Assembly (NCBI GenBank): GCA_029204225.1
Contig: CM055094.1
Span: 66,548,536-66,612,535, forward strand
Length of the DNA stretch: 64,000 nt
Source: Diphasiastrum complanatum
Taxonomy: Eukaryota; Streptophyta; Lycopodiopsida; Lycopodiales; Lycopodiaceae
Direction of reading: 5' to 3'
The notes beneath the pieces are model-generated. The model was not told the DNA's origin and did not search any database. It saw nothing but the letters and a program-made list of their open reading frames with translations. The position numbers were made by a program, and so were the translations under genes. Below are positions 12,391 to 23,518 of the stretch, one piece after another; position 1 is the first letter of the stretch; each line of letters begins with the position of its first letter.

Positions 12391-13445
12391 CCTGATATGT
12401 TGGGACGAATTGGCCAGAAGATAGGTGATGGTCGTATTGAAAGTAATGAAGTAGAGTTACTAGAACGAATGGTGGATTCGAAAGGATTCATAGAGCCATT
12501 TACTGTTTGTTGAAATGATGGTATAGAAGGACACACCAATCCTCACTACTTTTGTTTTCAATTGTTGAATGGCGAACCAACCATGCAGTGGAAGTATTAT
12601 TGCACTGATGGAGACGATACATTGAGTGAACCATTCATATTGTTGCACTCTTTGCCTTCAAAAGAGTGAGCGATCTTTTTGGTACCCACAAATGAACTGG
12701 ATAATGATGAGATGAAAGGATTGATATCCTTTCATAAATATGGACAATATATGTGCGAGAAGTATCCAGAATACAAAGATCAAAATTTCTCATCTGTGGA
12801 TGAAACCACAAAACTTCTTGAGTACTTCACAAAACAAAAGAATTTGCCACTATCAACATACAACCAAACAACTTTTTGGCCACAATATTTTACAATTGCT
12901 TTTCAACCTTCAGGATGCATCCCTTCTAATGTGAACATTGAAGTCGAAATGTATACAATAGAACTTTTACCTCGTTGTAATTGTGGACAGAAAGGAGATG
13001 CACCATTATCGGAATTCATTCTTGGTAGAGAGATTGCAATGAACAAATTTGTTGCAATATGACCTCCAGATGAAGATGTTGCAGCGCGAGCCTCATTTTG
13101 GATGGCAAAGGTTGTCAGAGTAGGGACCAATGCTGATGGTATGGTCACTTCACTCAAAGCAGTATGGTATGAACCTAAATCCACTCAGAGACGTGGAAAC
13201 AATCCAATTGACAACAAAGAATTATATGAAGATTGTCTTTCAAAAGACTAGGTTCCAAACAATGACGATGTAGAAGATGTAGATATTGATGCTGTGATTT
13301 ATGCATGAAAAACCAGGGCAAAAAAGATGGTAAAGAACCATGGATATGATGTCGAAAGATCAATATTCTAGAAATCTCTCGAGCACACATCAAGGAGTAT
13401 TTGTACAAATTGGTTGATGCATGTGCAATTGATGTTGATGAGTAC
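12386..13445 (+). pseudogene. Integrase-like family gene, 3' part, beyond copia A
   Basis: This is the continuation of the gene ending at 6236. If 6237-12385 and one CTATG copy are removed, the frame passes without a shift from KCKSVLT into MPDMLGRIGQKIGDGR. That is direct evidence of a former single gene. The frame then continues with stops at about 12511, 12667 and 13060. The longest open part is 12679-13062, with ISFHKYGQYMCEKYPEY and a cysteine pair (CNCGQKGD, about 12977). A later segment reads FWMAKVVRVGTNADG (about 13097), and reading becomes patchy to about 13445. The C-terminal region is not one I can assign to a domain. It was probably decaying before element A arrived, because both halves carry lesions independent of the insertion. 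Confidence 0.65.
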
Positions 13446-14243
13446 TAGGTTGAAGTAGAAGCCAGGAGAAGCAGGTGATGCTTCGACGATCAGCTTGGAT
13501 AGTGGATGGTGACCTAGGGATGGGTCAAGCCTACTTGGAGGTAGGTGGCATGGAGTGTACATGGAGGTGGTACATATCCTGAGGGCATGGAATGCATTAC
13601 GGGGTGATGTGGATCCAACATGCCCATGGTTGTGAGCCAGTAGAGATGGAGATGGTTACTCATGGAGTGATAGTTAACTCTTTGGCGAGCTATCAGGTGA
13701 GCTACATGGTAGTCTCCAGGTTGGCGTCACATGTTGTTTATTATCCATCATTATTTGTTAAGCAAGATGCAGCCTGTTGGTTAGATCTAGTTGGAGTCTA
13801 GTTGCACTACAGGTGGATAGATTCTTGGGGAGCTATCAGCAGGTAATGGATACTTAGTGATCAAATGATACATGGTACAGGTTTCTGATGGAGCTATTCT
13901 ATTTGATATGCTACATGATCGTGGGTGAGTTTCTCATCATCATAGTGGATCTAGAGTGCATTTGCTTTGTTTTGGTTGAGATAATGGATACAATGGTGAG
14001 ATAGGCTCCTTGGTGGGAGGCCTATATACTGGTCAAATTAGAGCTGGGAAAGTCAAGCATGAGAAGTTGAGCCTACATGGGATGTAGTAGTGGTAGATCA
14101 TCATCATTATCTTTGGTGGGAGATGGGCGAGCTACTCAAGTATAGTCTATGGTGAGATTTGCGTACATTCATTCATTGAGTCCTTGGTAGACTCTTGTGC
14201 TTGGAGCATGGAGAATGAATGAGAATCAGCTTTCAGGGCCTAT
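13446..14243. other. Unassigned stretch between broken gene and gypsy element
   Basis: GT- and GGT-rich on the plus strand, with no frame longer than about 70 codons and no recognised motif. It could be the eroded 3' part of the integrase-like gene or an LTR fragment. I see no repeat copy of it elsewhere in the window. Confidence 0.4.
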
Positions 14244-14720
14244 TGTATAAAGTCCTCAATCCAGGGATCCTATTCTAAGCATGCCAATCACAAGCAACAC
14301 AAGGGAACCTGATGGTGGACAAACCAACCCAACCAAACCTAGATCGAACGGATCTAGCCCCCAAGCTATGAATCAATCACTCAAAGAGGAATAAGGCATC
14401 ATACCAGCAGCATCCTGCCACCGGTCATGCTATCAAGCATACACTAGTGAGAGCCCAATAGGTATACTTATACCCTCCAAGGCCCGTGCACCACTAGTAG
14501 TGCACTGTGACACCTTACTGGACACCTCATCTAGTTCCCCAATGACTCACTGATAGATCCATACCAACTCCACCACCATGTGTTTAGGCCTACAACCATT
14601 AATTATGATCATGTACACATAAGGGTCCCAATTCCCTTATAGTCACAATTAACTTACAGGTTGTTGGTCTACCGCTCCCTAGCGTAGACACGCTACCCGA
14701 GACCAGTCATGGGCATGACA
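14244..14720 (-). repeat. 3' LTR of the gypsy element (about 477 bp)
   Basis: Bounded by TGTATAAAGT on the left and GGGCATGACA on the right. The right boundary abuts the polypurine tract at 14721-14732. About 262 bp are repeated at 18755-19018 with few differences. Confidence 0.75.
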
Positions 14721-14739
14721 TTCTCCCCCCTTATTCAAG

Positions 14740-15080
14740 TTCTATCCTCAGAACTTTAAACTGGGAAAGAACCTCCTTAAGCTTCCTTCTTGTTCCCAGG
14801 AATGGCATCGTCTTTATATCCCTTCCATCGAATCAGATGCTTGGTAAGTATATGATTTCTCAATCGTTAGTTCTTGTTTCTAAGATATTTCCGGATTCAA
14901 GTGGAGACACACTTGATGATTCATCCAACAGGTCCAATCGATCTCCAGATCCAAGATATTCTCCTTCACATAGACTCTGCTAGAGACGGCTACGTGAAAT
15001 ACGAGATGCACTTGAGATCCATCCGAGAGTTCCGATTGGTAAGATAAGGATCCGATCTTTTTCAAGATCTTATACAGTCC
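14740..15080 (-). pseudogene. Gypsy integrase C-terminal / chromodomain-like remnant
   Basis: Minus-strand reading gives KKIGSLSYQSELSDGSQVHL followed by VFHVAV (about 15065-14985), the hallmark of the Ty3/gypsy integrase tail (family pattern K-G-AYRLELP...HPVFHVS). Further on, after stops, comes a WEQEGSLRRFFPSLKF segment (about 14810-14760), which matches the WED...LRR-FPSL end of chromodomain-like tails. Stops and frame changes break the region. The order integrase tail, chromodomain-like end, polypurine tract, LTR is what a gypsy element in minus orientation should show. Protease, RT and RNase H are not recognisable in 15100-18750. Confidence 0.75.
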
Positions 15081-15221
15081 TCTATATCTAGGGAAAGATT
15101 AGTAATGCTAGCCAGTACGCATTACACTTGAATCCATTGGGATTCTCAAAAAATACCCAACCCCCCACTTGGAAGTCTCTCGGTGATCTTTTCAGGCCTG
15201 CATAATGTCGGTCCCCATCCT

Positions 15222-15345
15222 GGGTACACTAGACATTCTCATGTGCAATCCGTAGCATTTCCTGCATATCATGTAGGAAATCCTGGGTACACTAGACATT
15301 CTTACATGCAATTCGTAGCATTTCCTGCATATTATGTAGGAAATC
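15222..15345. repeat. 63-bp tandem duplication inside the gypsy remnant
   Basis: Two copies of a 63-bp unit (15222-15284 and 15285-15345) beginning GGGTACACTAGACATTCT, differing at a handful of positions. A local duplication that arose after decay. Confidence 0.85.
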
Positions 15346-15349
15346 TGCT

Positions 15350-18300
15350 ACTTTCTAAAACTTGAACGCCCAAGTCTCTATCGCAATGGGTGATATATGT
15401 TTAATGAATAAGCACGAACGGGCTATAACCGGTAGCCAAATGCTTACTATACCCCAATCTCCATCAAGGTGACTACCTCTCCGAGGAGATTGCTATGAAA
15501 ATATGAATAGATATCTTAACTGATATTTTGATCATGTAGGTAGTCCTTCTTTTAACCGATCAAGTATAACTAGAATCTGAACTATGATTCGCCAATCATA
15601 ATTCATTGGATTCTTGTCCTATACTCAATAAAAGAATGCAATACCCTCACATAAGCAACAACCAATGATCATAAAATCTTTTAAGCTTTAGAGTCATCTC
15701 TAGTTTAGCAAATATGACCAACCCAAAGCGACAAATGAACTTCGAAACGCAAATGTTTATAATGTCACTTTGATAATCCGCAAAGCCTAAACAGACACTC
15801 TATAATTTCTTGGTCTATATCCGAATAAACATGGTCGATTTGGTAAGGTGATCAGTCGTACCAAAATTTCACTAACGTGTTTATTCATCCGGGATATGAA
15901 TACTATCCTCTCCTATGGATTAGGTATTTCCTAGAACATGAGTTATGATTCACCAATCTCAACTCTCCAGATTCTCAAGACCATACCATATCATAAGAGT
16001 GTATTACAATTCTTAAAATGACACATGAGTTGTTCCAAAAAGTCCTTTCCATTTGAAAAGTTTCAGACTTTTTCAACTCACACACGATGTCTATAAAAGA
16101 ATTGTAATAACAAGAATGCCCTCAATTTAGATATGGCACAAACTGTCATTCCAAAGTTAGGGTCCCAATCTAGAATACGTCTAGATTTTTCTCTCAAGTT
16201 GTAATCTAGAATAATTTAAGATTTTCTAGAACCTCATTACGTGAAGTTCTAACTTTTGGAAAACAACAACTATCCAACTCTCTTGAGTTTTCTGGGATAG
16301 CATTCCATCCTTTCTGTACGAGAAAAGATAAGTCCCAAAAGTTCTCGTGTATTCTATGCACACCCATCTGTAAATGAATCCAAAACGACTCATAAATGTT
16401 GTGACTTATAAGTAATACAACTTATCCATAAGTAAGATTATATTGTTGATTTCCAACAACTAACTCAGAAGTAGCGCTTCTGGTACGATTAGTTGTATCG
16501 GATTTAGAAAATGTTTAAATGTCTCGGTGTCGTACCAAAACACCACATTTAATCTGATTCTAAATCAATTCTAGGTCAATAAGCAATTCTCAATGAGAAA
16601 TTACCATAACCCTAGTGAGAAATTGTTTCAAATACAATTCTCATCAATATGCCTATGTACCAACAACTAGTTTATGCATGCAAATAAACTTAGTTCATGG
16701 AATACTTTTTAGATCGACAAGATTAAAAGTTTGTACAAGAGGTTTAATGATCTCACAAAGATTCACTACATAGCATATCTCTACAGATATTTCCTGATCT
16801 GTACACAACACTTTTAAAACCGAGAATCCTGTAACTAGGTTATCCTCTAAGAGAGAATATTTCTCAAAGAGTGCCATTTCACATCCAAGATCTCAACCGT
16901 AGATTATCTTAAAAGAATATATTGTTAGCATGAATTTCTTCCCTTGGATCTTAGTTTATACTAAGATCAAGTTGACTATTTCTAGCAAGGAACATGTTTC
17001 AACAGCCCCCATCTTGCAATATAATTACCAAGTTCTGACACAAATCAATTGGACTTGTTATCAGCCACTTTTCTACCGCAAGAGTACTTTCTAAATTTCC
17101 CCCCTTTAAATCTTCAAACCAGATATCTACTATAATTCATAAAGGATTTCTGTAATATCTAAATATCTTATTGTTTTTTATTTATAAAACAGGTCCGTCA
17201 TCTACAACAGATTCCTTCTGGAATCTCTGACAGATGCTTCTCCTTGATAACTCTCTTTTCTTCCTACCTCTCCCCCTTTTTAAAAGGAAACTCCACGAGT
17301 TTCCAAGGGGTGCATACATTCGTGATTTGCTCAAGAGAAGATTCTAAGAAGAGATCCGAGAAAATCTTGAAAGCCAAAGAAGTGTTGCATCATTGTAAGC
17401 AAATGCCAATGATGTCCCAACACAGTGACTAAACCAAAGATATTCTTCGTTACCAAGCTTGAGAATTAACCTGTAAATCAGAAAATGATTTCTTGAAGAT
17501 TCAAGTAGAGAAAATAATTTTAGAAAATAGTTCCATTAACCATTTTTGTGACATCGTTCATGGTCAACAGGTAATCAGAATTACCTTCCAAGGAATCACA
17601 AAAAAGCGGGTTAATTCATGTGTTAAGAAATTCGCCGATATATTTTTTATAAAGAAATAGCTTGCCGGGTTTCTGGTTTTGTAAATTTGAGATATTCAAA
17701 AAGGGGTCATGACCAATATCTCAAATTTCTGACAAAACACTCGTTTTATGATCGATAGTATTTGGCATCACTAAGACTTACGACCATACTATGGTCAACT
17801 GATCCAGTTAGTTTCAGATCTTCTTTTTGGAATTGCCTGCATCCCATACCACAGGTTCTTCCTCCACAAAGGCCCTCCACTTCTTGATCGAATCGCTAGA
17901 AAAAATAGTACAAATATATGAACCGGCTTTTTCTTGTTCTTAACAACAACAGTGTTGGTACGCCCCTAGCTTCACACACATCAAGAAACAACTTCTTCGT
18001 TCCATTTTAGTTTTTCCATCCTTGGCTTCTGGGCCGTTTTTGGCCGTGTCAATTTCCAAGAAAAACGACACCTTGGTCCAAAAAATCCAAGAATTCCCGT
18101 TCTCGATTGCCCACAACAGTTAATTAAAGTGAATCTAATTCATCAATTGTGAAAAAGCCTTACAGAATTCTTCTAGGAATTCAGCCCAATCATAGTTCTA
18201 TGGGTTGCGTCCTCCATCACGATGAGACCTTACCCAAGGCAAAAACAAGAACTGACGAATTTCGTTTCAGCATACTGGGATGTTGCGCAAGCTAAAGTAG

Positions 18301-18750
18301 CTCGACCAACAATTAGTCAACAACAACTTTCTCGCTTTATTCGCCGGAATTTTTTTTTGTTTTTAAGCCCAAGTTGTATATCAAATGGTTAATTATCGAT
18401 TATATAAATTTTGCATTGAGTTTTTCTATTTATTGCGCAGATGAAATTGCAAGACACCATGGTCCAAAACTGCAACCATGTGTTTAATATTTTAGGGGGT
18501 CATCACTGTCGAGTGATGCCGGACAAATTTTCATTAGCCTCCCCTTACTAGAATTTCACTCCATCTATCTGCAAATATAAACCGAAAGAAATTGGAAAAT
18601 TCACATTCGGTTGAACTCATTACAGGTATAAATATCCCTATAGAGCAATGTCCAGAAAAAAAAAAACGTAGTTTATCGGACCATAATATGCTTATAGGAT
18701 TATACCAATGAGTATTTGCAAAATGGATCTGTGCAACAAATTTGCGGATA
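15350..18750. other. Decayed interior of the gypsy element
   Basis: Over 3 kb without a reading frame above about 65 codons or a motif I can name. Its place between the LTR copies implies it is the eroded gag-pol or an unrelated insertion. Nothing else is supported. Confidence 0.45.
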
Positions 18751-18754
18751 CCAA

Positions 18755-19018
18755 TATAAAGTCCTCAATCCAGGGATCCTATTCTAAGCATGCCAATCAC
18801 AAGCAACACAAGGGAACCTGATGGTGGACAAACCAACCCAAGCAAACCTAGATCGAACGGATCTAGCCCCCAAGCTATGAATCAATCACTCAAAGAGGAA
18901 TAAGGCATCATACCAGCAACATCCTACCACCGGTCATGTTATCAAGCATACACTAGTGAGAGCCCAATAGGTATACTTATACCCTCCAAGGCCCATGCAC
19001 CACTAGTAATGCACTGTG
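18755..19018 (-). repeat. Truncated 5' LTR of the gypsy element
   Basis: Matches 14246-14505 closely (shared GATCGAACGGATCTAGCCCC) and stops matching after GCACTGTGA. The neighbouring TGGTATCCGC on the minus strand is in primer-site position. Confidence 0.75.
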
Positions 19019-20140
19019 AGATGATAGTCGAGAGTCGGGACTGAGGTGAGGACTCAATTCTCTAGTATCAAGCACCATAAGAACGAGTACAACAAATAAA
19101 AGATCCCGTTGCGTGCTAGTATAAGCAGCAATGCATAGCCTATGGACTAAGTAGCAGGCGTGAATAGGCCTGCTCAAGCCTCCTAACGGGCATAATTAAA
19201 GTTTGAGACTTTCAATTGAAAGTCCCAAAATAATGTGAGTTTAAACATTTGTGATCAGATCCAATTAAAACCTGCCACCTGTCTACTAATTAGCCGAAAG
19301 GCGAAAGTCCAATTATGATCACACCAAAACAAGCAAATCAGAGAAAGCTCACAGCAAGCTGCGATAATTAGTTCATGAGGTGAGCAACTGAAGCAACAAT
19401 GGTATGAGGCGATGATTGCTGGGGATGAGAGCTATGGGCAGCGACGAAACTGGGTTTCAAAGTAAAGCGAAGAATCAGAAGAAATATAAGAGAGATGGCC
19501 CCCACCCTTTAACTGTCCATGACCATCGCTGCTATTTCTGGATCTTCCCGTTTCTCTGTTTTTTTTCTTCTCTTCTTTACTTTGTTATTGCTTTGTGCTG
19601 GTTAGAATTGAATGCAAGTGTGGGCGGCAGAGAGTTGCGATCCTGCTCAGTGCTTGTTGGCTTCTGCTAGAGAAAGTGTACCAAAACTAGAACAAGAGAA
19701 GCATAGCTGGATCAGCTAACAAATAGCAGAACAGAGCTACATCCGCCTACAGGCGCAGAGATAGAGCTCAGAGATCCTACAACCATTAGGAACTTCAGAA
19801 GGGTGCCACTGCGGCTGCAGCCTGCCACACCTTCTCTGAAATACATTATACTGGCCCCCAGGCCCCTTCAAAAATCAGTGATTCAGCGAATCAGCAACAG
19901 CGCACTGGAGGCTGGTAAGCCTTCTACTCCGATTGAGAAGAGAAACAACCGAAAGTGAGGGTGATTGTGGTGCTTTAGTATAATTTTCCACCTAAACCAA
20001 AATTGACAGAGGCTCCTCAACAACGCTGCAAAGACAAAGCCACATATTACACAGTGAATCAGTCATGAATGAGCTAAAGCTTCCAAGTTGTGATCTTTCT
20101 TTCGTAGTCTCTCCCTTATGTGATGATCAAACAGGCATTC
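19019..20140. other. Unassigned stretch
   Basis: No convincing gene. The frame at 19416-19670 (84 codons) is rich in hydrophobic residues in its second half but has no family resemblance I can see. Confidence 0.4.
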
Positions 20141-20143
20141 AAC

Positions 20144-20590
20144 CTATGTTCTCATTGAATTCCGAAAGCCTACAGGGAATGGAACTTTTACCTGGCTAAC
20201 AGAATCACCGCAACACATCCTTGCAGCAGTGCACAGGTTCAGTGGTTTGCAAACTACCACTTGGTCGCAGCCGTAGCAGAGGCGTTTGGAGGAGGGCAGC
20301 AGCGGACTTTGGAGGCGCTTGAGCTTTGGAGAGTTGGACGCAGCAGCAGCAGTAGGCAGCGGTGGACAGTAGGCAGCAAGCAGCCTTTCGCAGATTAGTT
20401 CAGCATCTTTCAATGAGCTTCCTTATGCGCACATTCTTAGTTGACATCATATGCAACTCGTTTGCCATTTCTTTGCTCTCCTCCTTTAATTTTACATTCT
20501 CAGTCTTAAGTTCTTTAACCTCAGAGCTCCGAAAATTGTTCTTCAAGCTTCGAAGCCTTTTTGACATGGGCTCTGAATCTTGGAGCATCG
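20144..20590 (-). pseudogene. Coiled-coil gene fragment, left arm of an inverted duplication
   Basis: On the minus strand a frame starting near 20588 (MSKRLRSLKNNF) runs through a charged, leucine-containing heptad-like stretch (VKELKTENVKLKEESKEMAN) into ELHMMSTKNVRIRKLIERC. This looks like a coiled coil with a basic segment. A second, overlapping frame (20413-20144) follows through LICERLLAAYCPPLP and a Ser/Ala/Cys-rich tail. I do not recognise the parent family. The same sequence occurs inverted at 20716-21000. This arm stays open where the right arm is frameshifted, so it is the better preserved copy. Whether it is transcribed is unknown. Confidence 0.45.
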
Positions 20591-21000
20591 GCGCCAGCAG
20601 GTAGACCCTTTTTTTTATCTCTCATTTTGTGTGTTGTGTGTGTGTGGCATTGCTGAATGCTTGTTTACTCGCAGATTGTCAAAACCCGGGTCTTTACCGC
20701 AATGCTTGTTGCAGTTCCAAAGATTCAAAGCCCATGTCAAAAAGGCTTTCGAAGCTTGAAAAACAATTTTCGGAGCTCAGGCACGAGATTGCTGACCTAA
20801 AAAATGAGGTTAAAGAATTAAGATTGAGAATGTAAAATTAAAAAATGAGGTTAAAGAATTTAAAATTGAGAATGTAAAATCAAAGGAGGAGAGTATGAAA
20901 ATGACAAATGAGTTGCATATGATGTCAACTATGAAAAATGTGCTCATAAGGAAGCTCGTTGAAAGATGCCGAGCTAAGTGCAGAAGACACAAATGTCGTA
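20380..21000. repeat. Inverted repeat (arms about 210 and 285 bp, loop about 125 bp)
   Basis: The reverse complement of 20380-20588 aligns with 20714-21000, sharing long words such as GAGTTGCATATGATGTCAAC. The right arm is longer because of two small insertions. A transcript through both arms would fold into a long imperfect hairpin. Confidence 0.8.
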
Positions 21001-21190
21001 TAGTTGTACATGATGAGGCTTGTGGAGAGGCCAGCAGAACTGGATCGAATGCACAGATGCACAATTCAAATGTCATTCGAAAAAATGGCTACTGCCTATC
21101 TGAAAAGAAGAGGAGCATCATCATCATCATCAAGCAATGCCTGCATAAAATCTCAACTTGAACAAAATATAGGTCAAGCTGATAATTGAC
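20704..21190 (+). pseudogene. Coiled-coil gene fragment, right arm, frameshifted
   Basis: The plus-strand copy of the left-arm gene begins MSKRLSKLEKQFSELRHEIA (20732) and continues with LKNEVKELRLRM before a stop. Relative to the left arm it carries an insertion of about 28 bp near 20780 and a 41-bp tandem duplication (20804-20845 spacing), which shifts the frame. The ELHMMSTMKNVLIRKLVERC segment resumes in another frame at about 20910. Downstream is a segment ending in a poly-Ser run (GASSSSSSNA, from ATC repeats at about 21118). An AG acceptor-like site (CTTGTTGCAG) precedes the homologous part at 20714, so a spliced origin is possible. Confidence 0.45.
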
Positions 21191-21280
21191 CCCGTAGCTT
21201 CTTTGTCTCGAAAAACAACAATGTAGAAGAGAATCATTACCAAAGTATTTGGTTCCAGTAGCAAAATCTCATGGCCTTCT

Positions 21281-21332
21281 ATATATATATATATATATCT
21301 TTGTTTTTTTCTGTGTATCCATCTGCATTAGC

Positions 21333-21406
<74 letters not shown>
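21281..21406. repeat. Compound microsatellite (AT)9 ... (AT)13(AG)24
   Basis: (AT) at 21281-21298, then (AT) 21333-21358 running straight into (AG) 21359-21406. Open frames over it are artefacts of the repeat. Confidence 0.97.
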
Positions 21407-21410
<4 letters not shown>

Positions 21411-21499
21411 TTTCCAATAGTCGTTTGTCTCTCTTTCTTGTCTCCATGAGTTGCCTACCGCTATCGACACCAATAAGTCCTCCTCTGCTCTATCTTCTC

Positions 21500-22020
21500 T
21501 CTCTTTCTGAAAGAGAATATGTGAGGATAATGTTCACCTACTCTTGAGCCAACATCTCTATTGAAACCTCCTCAGACACATAGCCAAGAGCTTTCAGCGT
21601 CTCTTGCTTCACATGGGATGCGGCCTGCTCAGCCTACGATCCTCCCATATTGTTGAGGAGCGATACAATGAGATCCAGCCATTCAATGCATGGGAGTTCT
21701 ATGGCAGTTATCTTTGTGATTAGATGTGCAAACATTTGATGTGCTTCAGGAGTAAGGGCAGATAGGGTTTGAAAAAGGGAAGCCTTGTTCTGGCCCTTCA
21801 CGGCATGATCAAGTGCCAGCCATTGCTACATTGACTCACCCTTCCGTTGTGACTCCTTTGCATCCACCAACATTTTAAGGATCAATCCAAAAACTTGCAG
21901 CTCTCCACGGACGTGTCATTATTCGCAAGCTAATGCGAAAGAGAGCAAAAAAAATAGCCACATCATATTTTTGAATCTACGTCAGATTTTCCTCTACAAA
22001 CTTTTGCACAGCGCACATTC
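21500..22020 (-). pseudogene. KPNB1: Importin subunit beta-1 pseudogene, N-terminal fragment
   Basis: The minus strand encodes an eroded N-terminus of importin beta-1, the HEAT-repeat carrier for nuclear import. Visible blocks in order: a segment like AVQKFVEENLT then IQKYDVAIFFALFR (about 22005-21920), LANNDTSVES (about 21928), LILKMLVDAKESQRKGES (about 21880), QWLALDHAVKGQNKASLFQT (about 21830), and ITAIELPCIEWLDLIVSLLN (about 21715). The last blocks are HVKQETLKALGYVSEEVS (about 21610) and VNIILT (about 21525). The order and spacing match the first 150 or so residues of the roughly 870-residue plant protein. There are in-frame TAG codons (about 21826, 21652, 21538) and a frameshift near 21893. 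Homology stops near 21500 beside the microsatellite. No intron is visible, which fits a retrocopy or a single-exon piece. It is non-functional. Confidence 0.85.
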
Positions 22021-22032
22021 AACAGCAGATAT

Positions 22033-22254
22033 GTGACCTATAATGCCATCACTCGATTACCACACTTTTTCCACCACAAGTCTAGACGACAATTACAAGA
22101 TCATCTGCAAGGTGAGGAAGATGACGATCATCTGCAAGGTGAGGAAGATGACGATGAAGCTCAAAAAACAGAGCTGGTAATTAGCCCAGAGGAATATAAC
22201 CACTACCTGGAACTATGTGATTCCTTACTCAGGTACGATCCTCATTCAACTTGA
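22033..22254 (+). CDS. Small acidic reading frame with a 27-bp tandem duplication; doubtful gene
   Basis: A 73-codon frame whose middle is a duplicated acidic block (DHLQGEEDD twice; DNA units 22099-22125 and 22126-22152), followed by VISPEEYNHYLELCDSLLR. A GT donor-like site (AGGTACGATCC) follows the SLL segment, so it could be one exon of a longer gene. I do not recognise a family. It lies next to, and antisense to, the importin pseudogene. Both the coding status and the start are uncertain. Confidence 0.25.
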   Translation: MTYNAITRLPHFFHHKSRRQLQDHLQGEEDDDHLQGEEDDDEAQKTELVISPEEYNHYLELCDSLLRYDPHST

Positions 22255-22259
22255 ACACT

Positions 22260-23460
22260 CTTCTATTGCCTCGTAAGTCCCTCTTTACTATTCTGTGAAA
22301 CTGAAATACTCCCTGCAGATCTCTGCTGGTATACAAATCTAAATCACGGAATGTTGTCAACCGTTTATTTTTCACATTAAAGTTGGTTGTTCAAACAAAA
22401 ATTCATAATAATGGCAATGGTCTTAATAGCCTATGACTACTTGGTTCTACTATGGCTATGCAGAGATGAATATATTCTCCTGAAACTCATACTGCATGGA
22501 TTGTTGTGCAGAAAATCATTACGTTTACTTTTTGTAAACCTCTAACCTCTGTATTCTCATTTTGCCGAAAGAACATCGGACTCGAAAGGCGACTGGATAA
22601 CTTACAAAGGTACATCAGAATCTGAACTTTATATTCTGAGTCAGACTTTCTGATTGATTGTTGGGAAGGATACGGCTCTCTGATCTGTTGAAAATAGGAA
22701 TCTTGAAGAGACCCTAAATAAACCTTAAATCGTTAAGAAAGTAAACAATATAAATAGTCAACATGCATGGCTGAAGTTCCTTTCTTTGCAATCATGCAGA
22801 CATCCAGTCAACTAGTATATGTTGAACTGCTTAGTATCTTCACAAATCTTGGTTCTGGTTGTCACTTGGAGCTTTTTGTACTTGAAAGAGATTGCCTTAA
22901 TGTGATGGAATTCTTGTAGGCCAAATCTGGAATACGTTTTTCTTGTTTGCCTAAATGTTAAAGCTATGAATCGTGTTGCAAGAAAAACCAAATTCTGATG
23001 CAACAAATGGAAGAGTTACAACAGATTCCACATGTAGTTACTTTTGGGATCTATACATGTGATTCAAATACCAAAGCGGAGACGATTGAATGATGAAAAT
23101 GAAAATCATGAAATCTCTCTATAACTAAAAACAATTTCTATTTTGATGCATATATAGAACGCATGAGATTGAGATATGACTAACGCACGACCTGAGAGAA
23201 AAAGAACAGATCATGAGACCTGGAACTGTTTTTATCCAGATCATTCCTCTGGGAACAGATTATCCAAGCTAGAACTGTTTTTATTCAGATCATTCCTCTG
23301 GGAATAGAATATCCTGCCTTGGAGAACCAGCAAAGAAGAAAGAAATAGGAGAGAAAAGGAGCCATAGGAGGAGGAATGTACGCAAGATCCAAAACGCGAG
23401 AGAGAGGGAGAGCAGCGAGAGAGAGCTACCGCGAGAGCGAGAGCTACATACAGACTCGCG
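22260..23460. other. Unassigned stretch
   Basis: No gene, repeat pair or motif found. A pair of near-identical 35-bp stretches (GATCATTCCTCTGGGAA at 23239 and 23288) marks a small local duplication. Confidence 0.4.
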
Positions 23461-23468
23461 AGAGCTAC

Positions 23469-23470
<2 letters not shown>

Positions 23471-23515
<45 letters not shown>
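23471..23515. repeat. (AG)n microsatellite
   Basis: About 22 uninterrupted AG units, with imperfect GAGA-rich flanks from 23398. Frames predicted over it on both strands are repeat artefacts. Confidence 0.97.

Positions 23516-23518
<3 letters not shown>

Larger units (their letters stand above)
14244..19018 (-). mobile_element. Degenerate Ty3/gypsy element, minus orientation, 5' LTR truncated
   Basis: A direct repeat (14244-14505 and about 18755-19018) flanks 4 kb of decayed sequence. On the minus strand the left copy starts TGTCATGCCC just after a G-rich polypurine tract (AAGGGGGGAGAA), as a 3' LTR should. The coding remnant beside it is a gypsy integrase C-terminus. At the other end TGGTATCCGC lies just inside the LTR copy and may be a primer site. 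The right copy matches the left only to about 19018 and then diverges, so the 5' LTR has lost its first about 210 bp. No target duplication could be found. Confidence 0.75.

Noticed and set aside
15222-15345. CRISPR-like or satellite array
   Set aside because: Only two adjacent copies with no spacer; a simple tandem duplication.
21249-21473. Frames of 64-66 codons across the AT/AG microsatellite
   Set aside because: They are dinucleotide artefacts (alternating Tyr-Ile, Glu-Arg and Ser-Leu).
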